Below are positions 13,429 through 16,741 of a stretch of DNA of 16,741 nucleotides, one piece after another. A program made the translations under genes and the position numbers. The notes beneath the pieces are model-generated. The model was not told the DNA's origin, searched no databases, and worked only from the letters and a program-made list of their open reading frames with translations. Numbering within the stretch: position 1 is the first letter of the stretch; the number at the start of each line of letters is the position of its first letter. Source of the DNA: Anaerolineae bacterium (lineage in GTDB: Bacteria > Chloroflexota > Anaerolineae > UBA1429); NCBI GenBank assembly GCA_007123335.1, contig SKLG01000381.1, positions 1-16,741 on the forward strand, written 5' to 3'.

Positions 13429-15375
13429 CTAGACGCTTTCTCTGAGTCTCTGTAGATTGGATCGCATCCTCTCCTCGACGGCCGCGCAAGAACGCCCCTC
13501 GACGTACAACTGGCGCCAGATCTCTACATTCAACAGCATCCAGAGGCGCACATGGTGATCGGCTTGGCCGGCACGATGCTCCCTTAGCAGGCGTTCCACG
13601 CTCTCTCGGTTCAAGAGCCCCTCGCGCACGAGGTGCGACTCTAATAGGAAACGCTCCACGAATGGATACAGCTCGTTTTGGAACCACGCTGCGATGGGAA
13701 ACATGAATCCCTGCTTGCCGCGCTTTAGAATCGTGTCGGGCAGATAACGTCGTCCCAGTTTGCGCAGCGCATATTTGAGGGTATGTCCTCGTATCTTTAG
13801 GCGGCTGGGCACGGCCGCCATGAACTCGACCAATTCGTGGTCGAGAAAAGGCGAGCGGGCTTCCAGCCCATGGGCCATAGTCATGCGGTCGGTCAACATC
13901 AGGGAATGCTCGGGCAAACGGGTCACCAGATCGGTGTAGAGCATCCGATCGATGGGATCGACAGCATGGGCGTGGTCAAACGCCTCGGCCAGGATGTTGG
14001 CCGAGTCAAGATGGCCGACCTGACGCCACAGCTCTCTGCCAAAAAGCAGCTCTTTGTCGCGATGGCTGAAACGGAAAAAGCTGGTGGCCTCGGCATAGCG
14101 CCGGCCCATGTCCGGGAACTGAGCAAGCTGTTGCGCCCAGAGGAGCTTTTGCGTCATGTTCTTGTAGCCAAAGCTATCCGGCAGTCGATTGAGCAGCGGC
14201 CCGATTGCTCGTTCCCGCAGCGCGGAGGGGATGAGCCGATAGTACTCGACCCGCAACGCTCCAAGATACCGATCGAACCCGGCAAAGAGCTCGTCTCCCC
14301 CATCCCCGCCCAGGACAACCTTCACATGCTCTGCCGCGAGGTTGGCGGCATGGTACTGGCAGGCCGCGATGGGGTCGGACGGCTCATCGAGATGCCAGAT
14401 CATAGTCGGCAGCAGGCGGATCAGATCGGCCTCCACGCAATGTTCCACGTGCGAGGTGTGACAATGATCCGCGACCTGTCGCGCATAGGGCAGCTCGTTG
14501 AACGACTGTTCCTTGACGCCAATGGCAAAGGTCTTGAACGATGCCTGTAGCTCTTGGGCCATGACGGCCACGATCATGCTCGAGTCCATCCCACCGCTCA
14601 AAAAGGCGCCAACGGGCACATCGCTGATCAGATGGGAGCGAATGGTCTCCACCAGCTTGGCCTGCAGAGCATCCATGAGTTCGGGTTCTGCCAGATCTAA
14701 CTTTCCGTTGAAGGAGAGATCCCAATATCGCGAAACGGTCACCGTGCCCTGCCGTAATACGAGCCGATGCGCGGCGGGCAGCTTTTTCACCTGTCGGAAC
14801 ATCGTATGGGGTGGCGGGATGAAACGCAAAGAGAGATAATGATGCAGCGCCTCATAGTCGATGTCTCGATCCAGGTGGTTGGCTGCCAGGATGGCCTTGA
14901 CCTCAGACGCAAAGAGGAGGCACTCGCCATCCCAGGCGTAAAAGAGCGGCTTTTGGCCCAGGCGGTCGCGCGCCAGCAGCAGCAACTGGCGATCGGAGTC
15001 CCAAAGGGCCAACGCAAACATGCCGCCAAGATGGTTGACCGCATCCTGGCCATATTCCTCATAGAGATGGAGGATGACCTCTGTATCGGTACGAGTGCGA
15101 AAGATGTGCCCCTTTTGCTGGAGTTGCGATCGCAGTTCGCGATAGTTATAGATCTCGCCGTTACAGATGACCCAGATCGTACCATCCTCGTTGGATATGG
15201 GTTGGCGCCCGCCCGTAAGGTCGATAATGCTCAGGCGGCGATGTCCCAGACCGATGCAATCCTGGACGAGAATGCCCTCATCGTCCGGTCCACGATGGGC
15301 GATGGCGCCTACCATGGGTTGCACGTCCGCAACGCCCACTCCGGCGGGATGATATATGCCACAGATTCCGCACAT
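13429..15375 (-). CDS. asnB: Asparagine synthase (glutamine-hydrolysing)-type amidotransferase
   Basis: A 648-residue AsnB-type enzyme. The N-terminal class II glutaminase domain begins MCGICGIYHP, with Cys2 as the nucleophile after Met removal. It shows HRGPDDEG (28-35), HRRLSIIDL (45-53) and NGEIYNYREL (72-81). The C-terminal synthetase domain carries the ATP pyrophosphatase loop FLSGGMDSSM at 258-267. Family chemistry is ATP-dependent transfer of ammonia from glutamine to a carboxylate. In glycan loci such proteins are suspected of amidating uronic acids, so this copy may act on the glycan and not in asparagine synthesis. The frame is open 13 codons upstream from a GTG, but the Cys must be residue 2; GGAG lies nine bases before ATG 15375. 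Length and motifs look intact. It follows the methyltransferase gene by 57 bases of featureless sequence. Confidence 0.92.
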   Translation of the reverse strand: MCGICGIYHPAGVGVADVQPMVGAIAHRGPDDEGILVQDCIGLGHRRLSIIDLTGGRQPISNEDGTIWVICNGEIYNYRELRSQLQQKGHIFRTRTDTEVILHLYEEYGQDAVNHLGGMFALALWDSDRQLLLLARDRLGQKPLFYAWDGECLLFASEVKAILAANHLDRDIDYEALHHYLSLRFIPPPHTMFRQVKKLPAAHRLVLRQGTVTVSRYWDLSFNGKLDLAEPELMDALQAKLVETIRSHLISDVPVGAFLSGGMDSSMIVAVMAQELQASFKTFAIGVKEQSFNELPYARQVADHCHTSHVEHCVEADLIRLLPTMIWHLDEPSDPIAACQYHAANLAAEHVKVVLGGDGGDELFAGFDRYLGALRVEYYRLIPSALRERAIGPLLNRLPDSFGYKNMTQKLLWAQQLAQFPDMGRRYAEATSFFRFSHRDKELLFGRELWRQVGHLDSANILAEAFDHAHAVDPIDRMLYTDLVTRLPEHSLMLTDRMTMAHGLEARSPFLDHELVEFMAAVPSRLKIRGHTLKYALRKLGRRYLPDTILKRGKQGFMFPIAAWFQNELYPFVERFLLESHLVREGLLNRESVERLLREHRAGQADHHVRLWMLLNVEIWRQLYVEGRSCAAVEERMRSNLQRLRESV

Positions 15376-15432
15376 TCCGATTTGCTCCAAAGAGATCCGG
15401 CTAACAGGAGGCACAAAACGCCGAGTCGTCGA

Positions 15433-16251
15433 TCAGCCGGCCAGTGGTCGCTTGATGGCTGTGACCGAGAGCTTGTAGGCCAGACGTTTGGCGATTGGCT
15501 CCGGGATCACGTTATAGACCGGCCTAAAGCCATACCGATACAACGCGGCCTTTAGCCCGTAGCGACAAACCGGCAAGGCCCGGTAATGCTCCGGCACAGC
15601 CTCAAGGACCTCAAAGCCGCCAAACATGGCCAAGATCTCGCTCTCGGTGAGGAAATCATTGACCGGTGGATCTTGTTCGCTGAACTCAATGTTCTCTCGG
15701 CCAAAGCGGCGCATCAGGTACATCCAGGAGGGCTTGCGGTAAAAGTGAGAGATGATCGCACGGCCACCCGGTTTGAGCACCCGGTGTGCCTCGCGGATCG
15801 CAAGTCCTGTGTTCCCTGTGGCGTGCAAAACCCCATTGGCCCACACGGCATCGAATGTCTCGTTATCGAATGGCAAGGCCAGCGCATTCGCCGTGCGCAC
15901 CTCTTCGGCGTGAACACTCTCCATGGCAAAGTGGCGTTTTGTCATCTCGACCGCATTTGCCGTGAGGTCGGTGGCGGTTACGCGCACGCCCCGCTTGAGG
16001 AACTCGAGGCTATCATAGCCCATGCCGCAGCCGATTTCCAACAGGTGCTTGCCCCTGAGGATGGCGGACTCGTGCTCGATGCGATCCATGATCCAGGGGA
16101 ACTTGTAAGGGTTCATCCAGGGCCTGATATGCGCAAAGAACTCGGGACTGCCGATGGACAGGCTCTTGTCCGTCACATACTGCATCCCCAGGGTGTGGCT
16201 GTTCCAGTAATCGTAGACAGCGGACCCCACCGCGTTTTTAGAAAGATCCAT
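15433..16251 (-). CDS. Class I SAM-dependent methyltransferase
   Basis: A 272-residue protein. A conserved-looking N-terminal region (YDYWNSHTLGMQYVTDKS, then SPEFFAHIRPWMNPYKFPW at about 35-53) precedes the Rossmann core: motif I LLEIGCGMGYDSLEFL (70-85), ATDLTANAVEMTKRHF (93-108) with acidic Asp95, ANALALPFDNETFDAVWANGVLHA (121-144) and HRVLKPGGRAIISHFYRKPS (156-175). The substrate is not predictable; sugar O-methylation fits the locus. ATG 16251 is chosen because GAGGT lies five bases upstream; an alternative ATG at 16272 has no clear site. It overlaps the upstream epimerase gene by 14 bases. Confidence 0.88.
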   Translation of the reverse strand: MDLSKNAVGSAVYDYWNSHTLGMQYVTDKSLSIGSPEFFAHIRPWMNPYKFPWIMDRIEHESAILRGKHLLEIGCGMGYDSLEFLKRGVRVTATDLTANAVEMTKRHFAMESVHAEEVRTANALALPFDNETFDAVWANGVLHATGNTGLAIREAHRVLKPGGRAIISHFYRKPSWMYLMRRFGRENIEFSEQDPPVNDFLTESEILAMFGGFEVLEAVPEHYRALPVCRYGLKAALYRYGFRPVYNVIPEPIAKRLAYKLSVTAIKRPLAG

Positions 16252-16741
16252 GCTTGACCTCACTGCATTCACTAAATGAGCCCTCCGAAAGCCAGTGCCA
16301 CGTCGTGGCTAGACCGCTCCGCAAGTCGACCAGGGGGCGGTAGTCGAGTTCACGGCGGGCCTTGCCGATGTCATAGGCGTTGTTCTTTTGGAAAAAGTCG
16401 ATACTGCGGCGCGAGAAGGGAGGTTTTACCCCGAGGGGACGACACGCCGTCTCCAAGGCGAACCCCAACGGCGTAGCCCACCACATAGGTAGGTGCCATC
16501 GACAGAGACGCACTTGGGCGGTCTCGGCCACCAGGCGCACCAGCGTACCGATGGGCACAATCTCCTCTCCCCCGAGAAGATAGACCTCACCGGTCGCGCG
16601 GGGCACCTGACTACAGAGTTCGAGCCCGCGCACGGCATCCGAGACATAGATCGGATGGCGCAAGTTTTTTCCATCCCCCAGGATCACAAAGCGGCCCTTG
16701 CGGATCGCGCGAAACAGCCGCTCGGTTCGCGGACAACGTGG
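16238..16741 (-). CDS. NAD-dependent epimerase/dehydratase (extended SDR), C-terminal part running off the right edge
   Basis: The frame is open from base 16741 to the stop at 16238, 167 residues, with no start in the window. The visible part is the substrate-binding half of an extended SDR: RTERLFRAIRKGRFVILGDG (residues 5-24), RHPIYVSDAVRGLELC (28-43), VYLLGGEE near 53-60, a PPFSRRSIDFF loop near 107-117 and the C-terminal YDIGKARRELDYRPLVDL near 122-139. This matches sugar-nucleotide epimerases, dehydratases and related 3-beta-HSD-like SDRs. The NAD-binding GxxGxxG and YxxxK are off the window, so the reaction cannot be named. The right-edge bases continue the family pattern without a break, so the GTG at 16687 is not the real start. 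It is the most upstream gene of the visible operon and overlaps the methyltransferase gene. Confidence 0.87.
   Translation of the reverse strand, partial: PRCPRTERLFRAIRKGRFVILGDGKNLRHPIYVSDAVRGLELCSQVPRATGEVYLLGGEEIVPIGTLVRLVAETAQVRLCRWHLPMWWATPLGFALETACRPLGVKPPFSRRSIDFFQKNNAYDIGKARRELDYRPLVDLRSGLATTWHWLSEGSFSECSEVKHGSF
16257..16261 (-). promoter_or_regulatory. Shine-Dalgarno site deciding the methyltransferase start at 16251
   Basis: The minus strand reads GAGGT five bases before ATGGATCTT. It lies within the last codons of the epimerase gene and favours ATG 16251 over the upstream ATG at 16272. Confidence 0.5.

Noticed and set aside
15376..15414. GTG start 13 codons upstream in the AsnB-type gene
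   Set aside because: The glutaminase nucleophile must be the N-terminal Cys after Met removal, which only ATG 15375 gives.
14767..15555. Long plus-strand open frame (262 codons) opposite the amidotransferase and methyltransferase genes
   Set aside because: It is antisense to well-supported genes, shows no recognisable motif, and such frames are common opposite GC-rich coding DNA. The same applies to the plus-strand frames at 8018-8731 and 13837-14550.
1..16741. Insertion sequences, CRISPR arrays, tRNA or rRNA genes, rho-independent terminators
   Set aside because: No transposase motif, terminal inverted repeat pair, regularly spaced repeat, RNA-gene-like fold or GC hairpin with T-run was recognised on reading both strands; small elements could be missed without a search.

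Overview
All seventeen genes lie on the minus strand, mostly overlapping or a few bases apart, so the window reads right to left as one long transcription unit. It is a surface-glycan (exopolysaccharide, capsule, O-antigen-like or glycoprotein-glycan) assembly locus cut at both ends. The sequence is GC-rich by eye, starts often follow purine-rich Shine-Dalgarno sites, and one TTG and one GTG start are used. The gene mix (GT39-type membrane glycosyltransferases, a PIG-L deacetylase beside a formyltransferase, an AsnB amidotransferase and many GT2/GT4 enzymes) would suit a Chloroflexota-like or similar environmental bacterium. That is a weak inference from style only; no rRNA, tRNA or taxonomic marker gene is present.

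Layout in transcription order. Right end, sugar-building and decorating genes: the C-terminal part of an SDR sugar-nucleotide epimerase/dehydratase (16238-16741), a class I SAM methyltransferase (15433-16251), an AsnB-type glutamine amidotransferase (13429-15375) and a left-handed beta-helix acyltransferase (12820-13398). Then a YdjM-like membrane metal-dependent hydrolase (12217-12783), a GT4 glycosyltransferase (11117-12226), a PIG-L/LmbE N-deacetylase (10251-11102), a formyltransferase-fold protein (9467-10270), a second GT4 (8183-9430) and a GT39-like polytopic glycosyltransferase (6349-8169). Next come a GT2 (5432-6349), a Wzx-type flippase (3960-5435), a second methyltransferase (3174-3938) and a CE4-type polysaccharide deacetylase (2227-3192). 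After the largest intergenic gap (about 115 bases, holding a perfect 12-base palindrome) follow two overlapping GT2 genes (1134-2111 and 242-1144) and the start of another GT39-type membrane glycosyltransferase (1-228).

Likely joint action: the soluble GT2/GT4 enzymes extend a lipid-linked oligosaccharide in the cytoplasm. The methyltransferases, acyltransferase, amidotransferase, deacetylases and formyltransferase would decorate it or its precursors. The Wzx-like protein flips it, and the GT39-type proteins add sugars from polyprenyl-phosphate donors on the outer face. No initiating phosphoglycosyltransferase, Wzy polymerase, chain-length regulator, ABC exporter or aminotransferase is visible, so the locus must continue outside the window or rely on genes elsewhere.

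The points most worth a second look are the translationally overlapping PIG-L deacetylase/formyltransferase pair, which suggests a deacetylate-then-formylate route to an N-formyl sugar, and the replacement of the catalytic Asn of that formyltransferase by Gly with the His and Asp kept at exactly the canonical spacing. No mobile element, CRISPR array or RNA gene was found.
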